A stretch of DNA of 64,000 nucleotides from XN24 sp964462675 (GTDB lineage: Bacteria; Pseudomonadota; Gammaproteobacteria; Steroidobacterales; XN24): contig CAYWYS010000001.1 of the NCBI GenBank assembly GCA_964462675.1, positions 145,417-209,416 on the forward strand, in the 5' to 3' direction. This document shows, piece by piece, positions 28,237 to 37,347 of this stretch; position 1 is the first letter of the stretch, and every line of letters starts with the position of its first letter. The position numbers were made by a program, and so were the translations under genes. The notes beneath the pieces were generated by a model that worked only from the letters and a program-made list of their open reading frames with translations, made no database searches and was not told the origin of the DNA.

Positions 28237-31200
28237 ATGCGTCCAGCCCTGATCATTGCCTTGTTAGTTGCCGTCGTCGCGCCGTTGGCCGACGCCGCCG
28301 AAACGCGCCTGCTGCGCTTCCCCGACATCCACGGCGAGCAGCTCGTCTTCGTTCATGCGGGCGACATCTACACGGCGTCGGCCGAGGGGGGTGTCGCGCA
28401 GCGGCTCACCTCGCATGAAGGCCTCGAGCTGTACCCGAAGTTCTCCCCGGACGGCCGCTGGATCGCGTTTTCCGCGGAGTATTCCGGCACGCGCCAGGTG
28501 TGGGTCATGCCGGCTGCGGGCGGCACGCCGCGGCAACTGACCTTCTACAACGATGTCGGGCCGATGCCGCCGCGCGGCGGCACGGACTATCGCGTGCTGG
28601 ACTGGACGCCGGACGGTGAATACGTCCTCGTGCGGGCGAATCGCACCCCCTACGGCGAGCGCGACGGCCTGCCGCTGCTGGTGCCGTTTGCCGGCGGCAT
28701 GGAGAAGCCGCTCGGCCCGCCGGAAACCGGCGGCGGCATGCTGTCGGCCGATGGCAAGCTGTACGTCTACACGCCGATCGACCGCGAGTTCCGCACCTGG
28801 AAGCGGCACCGCGGCGGACGCGCGCAGAACGTCTGGACCTACGACCTGGCCAACGCCACTTCGCGGCAGCTGACCGATTTTGCCGGCACCGACCAGCAGC
28901 CGCTGTGGGTCGACGGGCGCATCTACTTCGCCTCGGACCGCGACTTCACGCTGAACCTGTTCGTCATGGACCTGGACGGCAACAACGTCCAGAAAGTCAC
29001 CAGCTTCGACGACTTCGACGTCTTGTGGCCGAGCTCCGATCGTAAGCGGATCGTGTTCGAGCAGGGCGGCTATATCTGGCTGCATGACCCGACGGTCTCA
29101 ACGACCCGGCGAATCCCGATCGAGGTTGTCGGCGATCGGCCGCATGCCTTGCCCTCGTTCAGAAACGTGACCGAGCAGATCGAGAGCTTCGACATCGCGC
29201 CGCAGGGCGAACGCGCCGTGTTCGGCGCGCGCGGCGAGATCTTCACGGCGCCGGCGCAGCACGGCGAGATTCGCAACATCTCGCGCACGCCCGAGGCGCG
29301 TGAGATCAGCGTCGCCTGGTCGCCCGACGGCAAGTGGATTTCCTATCTCTCCGACGCCACCGGCGAGTACGAGATCTACGTGCGCGCGCAGGACGGCAGC
29401 GGCGAGCCGCGTCGTATCACCACTGACGGCGACAGCTGGCGCTTTCCGCCGGCCTGGTCGCCCGACTCCAAGCAGTTGGCCTATGCCGACAGCGCGAATC
29501 GGCTCAGCATCGTCGAGATCGAATCCGGCCGGATTCGGCGGGTCGATACGACGCGCCACACCAACAACGCATTCCGCGACCTGACGCAGTACGCCTGGTC
29601 GCCCGACAGCGAGTGGCTGGCCTACACGAAGGTCAACGAGAGCTACAACAGCTCGATCTGGATGTACTCGCTGCGCGAGGGCCGTGCGCGCCAGCTGACG
29701 CCCGACGCCACCAACGAGCAGAGTCCCGTCTTCGACCCGCAGGGCCGCTATCTCTATTTCACGTCGACGCGTGACTGGAACCTCGCGTTCTCCGCCTATG
29801 AGTTCAACTACCTCTATAACAACGCCACGCGCCTGTTCGCTGCGACGCTTGCTGCCGACGGACCGGCGCTGAACCGGCCGCGCAGCGACGAGGCCGGCGC
29901 TGCGGCCGCGCCGAATGCCGACAAGAAGGACGAAGACAAGAAGGACGCTGCCATTGCGCGGCTGCGTTTCGATGTCGAGGGCTTCAATGATCGCGTGACC
30001 GTGCTGGGCGTCCCGGCCGGCAACTATGTGGGCCTGTCCGCCACGAAGGCGGGCCTGTTCTTCGTCTCGGCGGGTGCCAATGGCGGCGAGTTGCGCTACT
30101 ACGACCTCGACAAGGCCGCGGCCGAGACCGTGCTGGCCGACGTCACCGGCTACAGCCTGGCGGCGGGCGGCAAGAAGCTGCTGTGGCGCCAGGGCGACAA
30201 GTTCGGCATCGCCGACGCCAAGCCCGGCGTCGACGCGGGCAAGACCGCGCTGAAGCTCGAGCGTCTCGAGATGCAGGTGGATCCGCGCGTCGAGTGGCGC
30301 CAGATGTACGTGGACGGCTGGCGGATCCTGCGCGACTGGTTCTGGGATCCCGGCCACCACGGGCAGGACTGGGCCGCAATCCGTGATCGCTACGCGCCGC
30401 TGGTCGAGCACGTCGCGCATCGGACAGACCTCGATTACATCTTTGGCGAGCTGGCCGGCGAGCTGAATGCCGGCCATATCTATGTCAACAGCAGCAAGGA
30501 CATGCCGACGGTGAAGCGCCGCCCCGGCGGCATGCTGGGCGCACGCATCGAGTTGGACGAGTCCGGCTATTTCAGGATCGCGCACATCTATCCCGGCGAG
30601 AACTGGCACGATTACTATCGCTCGCCGCTGACCGAGGCCGGCGTCACCGCCCGGGTCGGCGACCTGGTGCTCGCGGTCGACGGTGTCAGCACGCGCGGCG
30701 TCGACAACTTCTACCGCCTGCTCGAGAACAAGGGCGATCGCGTCGTGCAGCTGACGCTGAACGATCGCCCGGCCGAGCGCGGCGCGCGGGTCGAGCAGGT
30801 CAAGACGGTGAGCAGCGAGGTCAATCTGCGCTACCTCGACTGGGTGACCAACAACCGCCAGCGCGTGCACGAGCTGTCCGGCGGCCGCGTCGGCTACATC
30901 CATGTGCCCAACACGGCCATCGAGGGCAACCGCGAGCTGTTCAAGGGCATGCTGGCCGAGGCGCGCCGCGATGCGCTGATCATCGACGACCGCTACAACG
31001 GCGGCGGCTTCATTCCCGACCGGATGATCGAGCTGCTCGCCCGCACGCCGCTGAACTACTGGGTCTGGCGCGGCTTCGAGCCGCAGCCACGCCCGCTGCT
31101 GCACCATGACGGTCCCAAGGCGATGCTGATCAACGGGCTGGCCAGCTCGGGCGGCGATGCGCTGCCTTACTATTTCCGCAAGCTCGGCCTCGGGCCGCTG

Positions 31201-31488
31201 ATCGGCACCCGCACCTGGGGCGGCCTGATCGGCATCAGCGGCAACCCGAACCTGGCCGACGGCGGCAGCTTGATACCGGCGACATTCCGGTTCCTCGATA
31301 CCGACGGCAACTGGGCCGTGGAGAACGAGGGCGTCGCGCCGGACATCGAGGTCATCGATCGCCCGGAGGCCATCGCTGCCGGCCGCGACCCGAGCCTCGA
31401 GAAGGCCGTCGAACTCATGCTGGAGGAGCTCAGGAAGAATCCGCCGCGCGCCGTCACGATCCCGCCGGCGCCGACGGACTTCCGCTAG
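28237..31488 (+). CDS. Exported tricorn-like S41 protease
   Basis: 1083 residues. A signal peptide (about 1-20) is followed by a long WD40/PD40-like beta-propeller region with many repeated SPDG/WSPD motifs, then the tricorn core, a PDZ-like region (about 765-850) and the S41 peptidase domain. The nucleophile lies in NGLASSGGD near residue 970, and TRTWGG follows. An acidic-basic stretch (about 555-575, rich in Lys and Asp) links two parts. Tricorn proteases degrade peptides; this one is predicted to be periplasmic. GGAG lies 8 bp before the ATG. It sits between lspA and ispH. Confidence 0.9.
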   Translation: MRPALIIALLVAVVAPLADAAETRLLRFPDIHGEQLVFVHAGDIYTASAEGGVAQRLTSHEGLELYPKFSPDGRWIAFSAEYSGTRQVWVMPAAGGTPRQLTFYNDVGPMPPRGGTDYRVLDWTPDGEYVLVRANRTPYGERDGLPLLVPFAGGMEKPLGPPETGGGMLSADGKLYVYTPIDREFRTWKRHRGGRAQNVWTYDLANATSRQLTDFAGTDQQPLWVDGRIYFASDRDFTLNLFVMDLDGNNVQKVTSFDDFDVLWPSSDRKRIVFEQGGYIWLHDPTVSTTRRIPIEVVGDRPHALPSFRNVTEQIESFDIAPQGERAVFGARGEIFTAPAQHGEIRNISRTPEAREISVAWSPDGKWISYLSDATGEYEIYVRAQDGSGEPRRITTDGDSWRFPPAWSPDSKQLAYADSANRLSIVEIESGRIRRVDTTRHTNNAFRDLTQYAWSPDSEWLAYTKVNESYNSSIWMYSLREGRARQLTPDATNEQSPVFDPQGRYLYFTSTRDWNLAFSAYEFNYLYNNATRLFAATLAADGPALNRPRSDEAGAAAAPNADKKDEDKKDAAIARLRFDVEGFNDRVTVLGVPAGNYVGLSATKAGLFFVSAGANGGELRYYDLDKAAAETVLADVTGYSLAAGGKKLLWRQGDKFGIADAKPGVDAGKTALKLERLEMQVDPRVEWRQMYVDGWRILRDWFWDPGHHGQDWAAIRDRYAPLVEHVAHRTDLDYIFGELAGELNAGHIYVNSSKDMPTVKRRPGGMLGARIELDESGYFRIAHIYPGENWHDYYRSPLTEAGVTARVGDLVLAVDGVSTRGVDNFYRLLENKGDRVVQLTLNDRPAERGARVEQVKTVSSEVNLRYLDWVTNNRQRVHELSGGRVGYIHVPNTAIEGNRELFKGMLAEARRDALIIDDRYNGGGFIPDRMIELLARTPLNYWVWRGFEPQPRPLLHHDGPKAMLINGLASSGGDALPYYFRKLGLGPLIGTRTWGGLIGISGNPNLADGGSLIPATFRFLDTDGNWAVENEGVAPDIEVIDRPEAIAAGRDPSLEKAVELMLEELRKNPPRAVTIPPAPTDFR

Positions 31489-31498
31489 AATCGGGGCC

Positions 31499-32437
31499 AT
31501 GAAAATCCTGCTTGCCAATCCCCGTGGTTTTTGCGCCGGCGTGGATCGTGCCATCGACATCGTCGAGCGCGCGTTGAAGCTGTTCGGCGCGCCGATCTAT
31601 GTGCGCCACGAAGTGGTCCACAACCGCCATGTGGTCGACCGCCTGCGCAAGCTCGGCGCTGTGTTCGTCGAGGAACTCGACGAAGTGCCGGACGGCGCCA
31701 CGGTCATTTTCAGCGCGCACGGCGTCTCCAAGGCCGTCCAGGCGGAAGCCGAGCGGCGCGGTCTCGGCGTGTTCGACGCCACCTGCCCGCTGGTCACGAA
31801 GGTGCACATGGAAGTCGCGCGCTACGGCCGCGAGGGCCGCGAGGTGATCCTGATCGGCCATGCGGGGCATCCCGAGGTCGAGGGCACGATGGGCCAGTAC
31901 GATCGCAGCCACGGCGGCGAGATCTTCCTCGTGGAGAATCCGGAGGACGTGGCAAAGCTCGTTGTGCGGGAACCCGAGCGGCTTGCATTCGTGACCCAGA
32001 CGACGCTGTCGGTCGACGATACCGCGCGCATCATCGATGCCCTGAAACTTCGCTTTCCGTCGCTGACCAGCCCGCGCAAGGAAGACATCTGCTACGCGAC
32101 GCAGAATCGCCAGGACGCCGTCAAGGGCCTGGTCGAGCACTGCGACGCCATCATCGTGGTCGGCTCGCAGACCAGCTCGAACTCGAGCCGCCTGAAGGAG
32201 ATCGCGCTGAAGGCCGGCATCCCCGGCTACATGGTCGATGGCGCCGATGACCTGCGCCGCGAGTGGTTCGACGGCTGCGCGACCGTCGGCGTCACGGCCG
32301 GCGCCTCGGCGCCGGAGGTGCTCGTGCGGCAGGTCGTGGAGCGCCTCAAGGAGTGGGGCGGCGAGGTGCCGGAGGAGATCAGCGGGCGCGAGGAGCACGT
32401 CGTGTTCACGCTGCCGAAGGTGCTGCGCTCCGCCTGA
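31499..32437 (+). CDS. ispH: 4-hydroxy-3-methylbut-2-enyl diphosphate reductase
   Basis: 312 residues. Last step of the MEP isoprenoid pathway, making IPP and DMAPP. The Fe-S ligands C12, C96 and C198 are present, with the substrate residues H41, H74, H124 and E126. Ten bp after the tricorn-like gene, so probably co-transcribed. Confidence 0.97.
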   Translation: MKILLANPRGFCAGVDRAIDIVERALKLFGAPIYVRHEVVHNRHVVDRLRKLGAVFVEELDEVPDGATVIFSAHGVSKAVQAEAERRGLGVFDATCPLVTKVHMEVARYGREGREVILIGHAGHPEVEGTMGQYDRSHGGEIFLVENPEDVAKLVVREPERLAFVTQTTLSVDDTARIIDALKLRFPSLTSPRKEDICYATQNRQDAVKGLVEHCDAIIVVGSQTSSNSSRLKEIALKAGIPGYMVDGADDLRREWFDGCATVGVTAGASAPEVLVRQVVERLKEWGGEVPEEISGREEHVVFTLPKVLRSA

Positions 32438-32448
32438 GGCCGGCGCGA

Positions 32449-32859
32449 TCAGCGCCAGCATCGCTCGGGCGCCGCGGGCACCGAGCCGCGTCGCCCCGTT
32501 TCGTCGATCGTCAACAGCCGGCACTCGTCGTCGCCGCGCTGGGGCGAGCCCGGCGAGGGTCGCGCGCTCGCCAGGAAGCTGGATTCGTCGGCGCGCTCGA
32601 TACGCAGCTCATACCAGCCGCGCTCGCTGGCGCCGAGCCCCAGCCCGACCGGCGGCGCCGGCGCAGCGAGGCTCGCATAGCGGCCATGCACGAGCCGGTA
32701 GCGTTCCTGTGCCATGGCCAGCGCATACAGCGCAGCGGTGGCATCGGTGCGGTTGCTGCGCAGCACGACGCCGCGCCACGAAGGCAGCGCAATCGCGGCC
32801 AGCACGGCCGCGATGACGATGCAGATCAGCAGCTCGATCAACGTGAACCCGCGTCTCAA
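32449..32859 (-). CDS. pilE: Type IV pilin-like protein (PilE-type minor pilin)
   Basis: 136 residues. Class III prepilin signal (RRG/FTLIELL with Glu5) and one hydrophobic helix, then a globular domain with two C-terminal cysteines. The start chosen is TTG at 32859, which overlaps the pilX stop (TTGA) and has GGTGGAG upstream; a GTG at 32883 is an alternative with a longer leader. It is the last gene of the minor pilin operon. Function in pilus assembly or DNA uptake is inferred from the family. Confidence 0.85.
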   Translation of the reverse strand: MRRGFTLIELLICIVIAAVLAAIALPSWRGVVLRSNRTDATAALYALAMAQERYRLVHGRYASLAAPAPPVGLGLGASERGWYELRIERADESSFLASARPSPGSPQRGDDECRLLTIDETGRRGSVPAAPERCWR

Positions 32860-33293
32860 GGCTCCGGCTCCACCTGGCGCCACCAGCTGCGCTGCGGCTC
32901 ACCTGGCAATGCGCCCTGCACGCGAAAGCCCTGGGCGAGCGTGACGCGCGCGGGACCGTCGCGCCCGGTGCTCTCGATTTCGAAATGCCAATCCACCGGG
33001 CCGCCGAGCGGGTCGACGCGCGCGGCTGCGAGCCGGACCTCGACACGCCATGCGCCGCCATCGGTGAGCTCGCCCGAGGCCGTCCACGGCGCGCCCGCCG
33101 ACCAGGCGCGGGCGCGCAGTGCCGCGGCGAGCCCGGCTTCCGCGGCCTCGAACGCGCGCAGCCGCGCGGCGCTGCGCTCCGCCATTGCGAGTTCCAGCGT
33201 GCCGGACGTAGCGACGGCCGCGGACAGCGCCATGCCCGCCGCGGTCAGCACCAGCACCACAACCAGCACAGCGCCGCCGGCTCGCCGCCTCAT
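32856..33293 (-). CDS. pilX: PilX-like minor pilin assembly protein
   Basis: 145 residues. A short basic N-terminus and one hydrophobic helix are followed by a small domain with the E-A-E-A-G-L motif typical of PilX/GspK-like proteins (FEAAEAGLAAALRAR). The start overlaps the pilW stop (ATGA). It has no canonical Gly/Phe prepilin site, as is common in PilX. The call rests on position and the motif. Confidence 0.75.
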   Translation of the reverse strand: MRRRAGGAVLVVVLVLTAAGMALSAAVATSGTLELAMAERSAARLRAFEAAEAGLAAALRARAWSAGAPWTASGELTDGGAWRVEVRLAAARVDPLGGPVDWHFEIESTGRDGPARVTLAQGFRVQGALPGEPQRSWWRQVEPEP

Positions 33294-34132
33294 GTCGCGG
33301 GCCCGTTGCGCAGCGCGATGGTGCGCGTCGCGGACATGCGCGCCGTGTCGTCGGCCCGCAGCGTGATCCGGATGGCGACGACTTCGCCGCCGGCGCTGCC
33401 TGGCGGCACGAAGCGGTTCGCCTGGCCGTGCCCGGGCGTGCCCGGCGGATCCGTGTCGATGCCGAACTCGATGTCGAGCTCGACAATGCCCGGCACGATT
33501 TCCTCGTCGACGATGCGGGGCCCGCGCTGCAGCGTCTTGCGTCGCAGCGAAGGACGCTGCGCGTCGCCGGTCGAGCGGGGACTGACGTAGTAGGCCCGGG
33601 CGACGAGATCGCGCACCTCGGCGCCCGGGTCGGCCGGCTCGCCGGCCACCGTCAGCCGGCCGCTCCACGGGTCCGACTGCACCTGCAATAGCCCGGCTTC
33701 AGGGCTTGCCAGTCGCGTGTCCGTGCGTCGCAGCACGAGTGCGGCACCGACGGGCGGCAGGCCGCCGAACGGGCTGCAGCCGGGCGGCCAGCCGGCCGGC
33801 CAGGCCTCGATGGCGCGATCGAGGTCGATCGTCCAGCCGGGCGCGCAGTCCCCGGCGACCGTCACGGCCAGCGGCGCCGCGTCGCCCCGGCGGCCGGCAA
33901 TCAGCGCGGCCTGCGGGACGAGGCCCCAGAAACCCGCGTGCATGACGTCGTACTCGAGCACCGCAAACGCGATCCTGAGCGTGTCCTGCGCATCGGCGGC
34001 GCGCGTCGTGTCCATCGACATCAGCAGGACCCGCGCATGGAGCGTGGCGACGGCCAGCACGAGGCCGAGGCCGAGGCTCATCGACACCAGCACCTCGGCC
34101 AGGCTAAGGCCGGTGCAGCGGCGCTGTCTCAT
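33290..34132 (-). CDS. pilW: PilW-like minor pilin
   Basis: 280 residues. The prepilin motif is CTG/LSLAEVLVSMSLGL, followed by a large domain with paired cysteines and the C-terminal VVAIRITLRAD strand typical of PilW. ATGA overlap with pilV. Part of the priming complex of type IV pili. Confidence 0.85.
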   Translation of the reverse strand: MRQRRCTGLSLAEVLVSMSLGLGLVLAVATLHARVLLMSMDTTRAADAQDTLRIAFAVLEYDVMHAGFWGLVPQAALIAGRRGDAAPLAVTVAGDCAPGWTIDLDRAIEAWPAGWPPGCSPFGGLPPVGAALVLRRTDTRLASPEAGLLQVQSDPWSGRLTVAGEPADPGAEVRDLVARAYYVSPRSTGDAQRPSLRRKTLQRGPRIVDEEIVPGIVELDIEFGIDTDPPGTPGHGQANRFVPPGSAGGEVVAIRITLRADDTARMSATRTIALRNGPAT

Positions 34133-34530
34133 CGGCCGATCCCTACGTGCAGCTCGCGCTGCGGCTGCCCGGCTTCGGCCCAGCCGAGCGTCACGACCAG
34201 TTCGCCGACGCCGGCAACTTCGAGCGTGCCTGTGCCGGCGGGCAGCGCGACCGCCACCGACGCGCGCCAGGCCGCGAGCTCGAGCGCGGCGAGCTGTTCC
34301 GGCGTGCAGGCCGTGCCGCAGGCGTGCGCGGCCGGCAGGCCGGTCCAGTCGACGCCGGACAGCGCGCGCATGCGCCCCGCGAGGTCCGCGGCCAGGCCGG
34401 CCGCGATCTCGGCGCGCCGGGCCTCGGCCGTGGCGGCGAAGCCGCCGAAGGCGAGTGCGAGCACAGCCGTCACGGCGAGTGCGAGCAGCAGCAGCGCGAC
34501 GAGCACCTCGGTCATGACGAAGCCGCGCAT
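34129..34530 (-). CDS. pilV: PilV-like minor pilin
   Basis: 133 residues. Very short leader (MRG) before FVMTEVLVALLLL, the prepilin helix with Glu5. A disulfide-capable pair (ACGTACT) lies near residue 71. Placed between fimT and pilW, the usual order. Confidence 0.85.
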   Translation of the reverse strand: MRGFVMTEVLVALLLLALAVTAVLALAFGGFAATAEARRAEIAAGLAADLAGRMRALSGVDWTGLPAAHACGTACTPEQLAALELAAWRASVAVALPAGTGTLEVAGVGELVVTLGWAEAGQPQRELHVGIGR

Positions 34531-34532
34531 CC

Positions 34533-35039
34533 TCAGCTCCCCGGGCAGTCGAGCGCGCCCGCGCCGCGCTCCAGCCGCGGCCGACCGGTCGGGGCGATGA
34601 CCACGGCGCGCGCTGCCGTGGCGCCGCGATCATCGCACCAGGCCAGCGTGCCGTTGGTGCTGCGGCGCTCGTGCGGCTCGAAGCTGAAAGCGCTGCGGTT
34701 GGCCAGCAGGCGCGCCCGCGGGTCGGTCAGGCCGGGGCCGCGCCGCAAGGCCGCCGTCGGCGCGTCGGCCGCGGCGACCAGCCAGCCGCTGGTCCATGCG
34801 CCGGGGTCCGGCGTACAGCCGGCGCCGTCCGTCGAGGCGCACAGGATGACCGGGCGGCCGCGCTGCAGCGCCTCGGTCCGCGCGAACCAGGCGGCGCGCA
34901 GCAGCGATTCCATCGCCGCGGCGCGTCGCGCGTTCAGCATGACGCGATCCAGCGCGGGCACCGCAATGCTCGCCAGCACGGCGACGATCGCGATCGCCGT
35001 CAGCAGTTCCAGCAGTGTCAGTCCGGCGTGCCTGTCCAT
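34533..35039 (-). CDS. fimT: FimT/GspH-like minor pilin
   Basis: 168 residues. Prepilin motif HAG/LTLLELLTAIAIVAVLASIAVP, then the GspH/FimT beta domain with ARTEALQRGRPVILCAS. ATG has GGAGG upstream. First gene of the five-gene operon; no pilY1 gene is seen next to it. Confidence 0.87.
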   Translation of the reverse strand: MDRHAGLTLLELLTAIAIVAVLASIAVPALDRVMLNARRAAAMESLLRAAWFARTEALQRGRPVILCASTDGAGCTPDPGAWTSGWLVAAADAPTAALRRGPGLTDPRARLLANRSAFSFEPHERRSTNGTLAWCDDRGATAARAVVIAPTGRPRLERGAGALDCPGS

Positions 35040-35156
35040 GGCGTCCTCCCGGGATACAGCCTGCCGACTTGGGCGCCGTGGCGGGAGTCACGGAAACTGC
35101 GGGTTTCGCGCAGTTATGCTTCGCGTTAAGGTCTGGGCCCACAGGGGAGGTGGCTC

Positions 35157-36290
35157 GTGGCGGATAGCAGGGACATCATCGTCATCGGCGGCGGCGCGCT
35201 CGGCATGGTCAGCGCCCGCCGGCTGGCCGAGGCGGGACGCAGCGTCGTGCTCATCGAGCGCGATCGCGTCGGCCGCGGCACATCGCGCGCCGGCGGCGGG
35301 ATCATGTCGCCGCTGGCGCCGTGGGCCGTGGCCGAACCGGTGGCCCGCCTGGCGGCGTGTTCCTTGCCGATGCTGCCCGGGCTTGCGGCGGCGCTGGCGG
35401 CCGATACCGGTATCAACCCGGAATACCGCACCACCGGCCTGATCCACCTCGACTGCGACGAGCTCGACGCCGCGCTGGCCTATGCGCGGCTAAGCGGCAT
35501 GCGCGCGGAGGTGCTCGACGAGGCCGCGCTGGCCCGCGTGGCACCGGCTGCGGTCCGGACCCCGGGCCCATCACTGCTGTTTCCTGACCTGGCGCAGATC
35601 CGCAACCCGCGCTTTCTCGATGCGCTGGCCGCCGACCTCGCGCGGCGGGGCGTCGTGGTGCTCGAGGATGCCGGCGATGTCACGCTGGCGCGGACCGGCG
35701 AGCTGGTGCGGGTCGATGCCGGCAAGCACGGGCGGCTGCACGCCGCCGACATCGTCGTCGCAGCGGGGGCATGGAGTGCGGCGCTCTTGTCGACGCTCGG
35801 TGTGCAGCTGCCGGTCACGCCGGTCAAGGGGCAGATTCTCTGGTACATGCTGCCGCGGCCGGTGCTGCAGCACATGCTGATCCAGCGGGGCCGCTACGTC
35901 ATCCCGCGGCAGGAAGGGGTCGTGCTGGTCGGCAGCACCCTCGAGGAGGTCGGCTTCGATACCGCAACGACGGCGGAGGCCGCCGACGAGCTGCGCGCCG
36001 CCGCGGCCGCGATGGTGCCCCTGCTCGGGTCACTGCCGGTGCAGGGGCAGTGGGCGGGCTTGCGGCCCGGGTCGCCGGACGGCATTCCGCTGATCGGTCC
36101 GGTGCCGGGCGTGGCCGGACTGTGGGTCAATACCGGCCATTTCCGCAACGGCGTCAACCTCGCGCCGGCCTCGGCGGAGCTGCTGGCGGCGCTGATGAAC
36201 GGGGATCCCCCGCCGGTGGACCCGGCGCCCTATGACCCGGGCGTGAGGATGGCGCAGAGCGCCGGCGGCGCATATAATGCAAGCCTATGA
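35157..36290 (+). CDS. FAD-dependent oxidase, glycine oxidase (ThiO)-like
   Basis: 377 residues, DAO family. The FAD-binding GGGALG lies near residue 11, and PLIGPVPGVAGLWVNTGHFRNG near the C-terminus is typical of ThiO. ThiO oxidises glycine to the imine for thiamine synthesis; no other thiamine gene is nearby, so another amine substrate is possible. GTG start at 35157 with GGGGAGG upstream. It is divergent from fimT. Confidence 0.85.
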   Translation: MADSRDIIVIGGGALGMVSARRLAEAGRSVVLIERDRVGRGTSRAGGGIMSPLAPWAVAEPVARLAACSLPMLPGLAAALAADTGINPEYRTTGLIHLDCDELDAALAYARLSGMRAEVLDEAALARVAPAAVRTPGPSLLFPDLAQIRNPRFLDALAADLARRGVVVLEDAGDVTLARTGELVRVDAGKHGRLHAADIVVAAGAWSAALLSTLGVQLPVTPVKGQILWYMLPRPVLQHMLIQRGRYVIPRQEGVVLVGSTLEEVGFDTATTAEAADELRAAAAAMVPLLGSLPVQGQWAGLRPGSPDGIPLIGPVPGVAGLWVNTGHFRNGVNLAPASAELLAALMNGDPPPVDPAPYDPGVRMAQSAGGAYNASL

Positions 36291-36300
36291 TTTGGCTCAG

Positions 36301-36714
36301 ATGGTTATGACAAACCACGAAAACATTGCCCAGCGGCTGGCCAGCCACGGCGCGAAGCCGACCACCCAGCGGCTGCAGCTCGCCGAGCTGATCATCGCAC
36401 GCCCCCAGCACGTCTCGGCCGAGCAGGTGCTGCAGGCGGCGCGGGCGCGCGGCATTCGCGTCTCCAAGGCGACCGTCTACAACACGCTGAACCTGTTCGT
36501 GGCCTGCGGCTTGCTCCGGGAGCTCGTCGTCGATCGTGATCGCGTCTATTACGACTCGACGGTGCACGCGCACCACCACTTCTACAACATGGACACCGGC
36601 GAGATGATCGACATTCCGCCGGAGGCCGTGTCTTTCGCCGGCGTGCCCGCCGCGCCCGCGGGCACCGAGCAGGACGGCGTCGAGGTCATCATCCGGGTGC
36701 GCAACCGCGCCTGA
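36301..36714 (+). CDS. Fur-family transcriptional regulator
   Basis: 137 residues. Winged helix (TTQRLQLAELI, then VSKATVYNTLNLF) and a dimerisation domain with HAHHHFYNMDTGEM, whose His run recalls Irr/PerR-type metal or heme sites. There is no CxxC structural zinc pair. A TATAAT (36273-36278) overlaps the most upstream ATG (36277), so initiation at 36301 or 36307 is more likely. Iron, heme or peroxide sensing is inferred from the family; the exact signal is not known. Confidence 0.85.
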   Translation: MVMTNHENIAQRLASHGAKPTTQRLQLAELIIARPQHVSAEQVLQAARARGIRVSKATVYNTLNLFVACGLLRELVVDRDRVYYDSTVHAHHHFYNMDTGEMIDIPPEAVSFAGVPAAPAGTEQDGVEVIIRVRNRA

Positions 36715-36729
36715 ACGACCCGGGCGGCG

Positions 36730-36758
36730 TTGCCGGAACCGCGACCATCTCCTATACT
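36730..36758 (+). promoter_or_regulatory. tRNA promoter with GC-rich discriminator
   Basis: -35 TTGCCG (36730-36735), 17-bp spacer, -10 TATACT (36753-36758), followed by GCGCGGCC. A GC-rich discriminator is typical of stringently controlled stable RNA genes. Confidence 0.7.
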
Positions 36759-36784
36759 GCGCGGCCTTTCCGAGGCTCCTTCGT

Positions 36785-36860
36785 GCCGGGGTAGCTCAGT
36801 CGGCAGAGCAGCTGATTCGTAATCAGCAGGTCGGTGGTTCGAATCCACTCTCCGGCACCA
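36785..36860 (+). tRNA. tRNA-Thr (anticodon CGT)
   Basis: 76 nt with encoded CCA. The acceptor stem GCCGGGG pairs with CTCCGGC; the anticodon stem CTGAT/ATCAG frames TCGTA-type loop with CGT, reading ACG. The T arm GGTTCGAATCC is canonical. Confidence 0.96.
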
Positions 36861-36898
36861 TCCATTCCATCGGGCCAGCGCACCGGCCAGTCTTCCGC

Positions 36899-37252
36899 TC
36901 AGCCTGTCTGCCGTGGCGCGAGTGACGCATCCTGTGCAACGCAGGCTGCACGCGCCTCCTCGGTGAATTCGTGTATGGCCCGCGCCCGAGCGTCTTCCGA
37001 GACGCGACGCGGTCGCTGGTAGGCCTCGTAGACGAGGCGCTGCCCGAATCGGGACAACTGCGGATCGCGGTGGTTGGCCGCGATTCTCCAGGTGGACTCG
37101 AGATCGTCGGTGTCCTGGCGATGCCGCATGATCCGTTCGGCCAGTTGCGCACGCTGTGCGCAATCCGCGGCGCTGCCAGCCGTGCCGGCGCTCGCCGCGC
37201 CGGCGAGCGCGAGCGCAAGCGTCGCCGCGCAGATCGGTGTGGCGCGCGTCAA
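36899..37252 (-). CDS. Small secreted protein of unknown function
   Basis: 117 residues. Clear signal peptide (about 1-22) and a mature helical, Arg-rich domain with two cysteines (near 31 and 105) that could form a disulfide. Not recognised. The TTG start overlaps the stop of the tiny Lys-rich gene upstream (TTGA), suggesting coupled translation. Confidence 0.6.
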   Translation of the reverse strand: MTRATPICAATLALALAGAASAGTAGSAADCAQRAQLAERIMRHRQDTDDLESTWRIAANHRDPQLSRFGQRLVYEAYQRPRRVSEDARARAIHEFTEEARAACVAQDASLAPRQTG

Positions 37253-37347
37253 CCGCCCTTCTTGGCTCGCTTGGCGGCGCGCTTTTCCTCGAGGGTCTTG
37301 GCGGGTTTCTTCTTGGCTTCCTTTTTCCGGTCCATGCCCTTGCTCAT
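37249..37347 (-). CDS. Tiny lysine-rich protein
   Basis: 32 residues (MSKGMDRKKEAKKKPAKT, then EEKRAAKRAKKGG). It has a GGGAG site upstream of its ATG and overlaps the next gene by TTGA. Very similar short Lys/Ala-rich proteins are annotated as hypothetical in many gammaproteobacteria. Such a charged peptide could bind nucleic acid, but nothing proves it. Confidence 0.65.
   Translation of the reverse strand: MSKGMDRKKEAKKKPAKTLEEKRAAKRAKKGG

Noticed and set aside
36277..36300. Upstream ATG for the Fur-family gene
   Set aside because: It overlaps a TATAAT -10 element, so the transcript probably starts after it.
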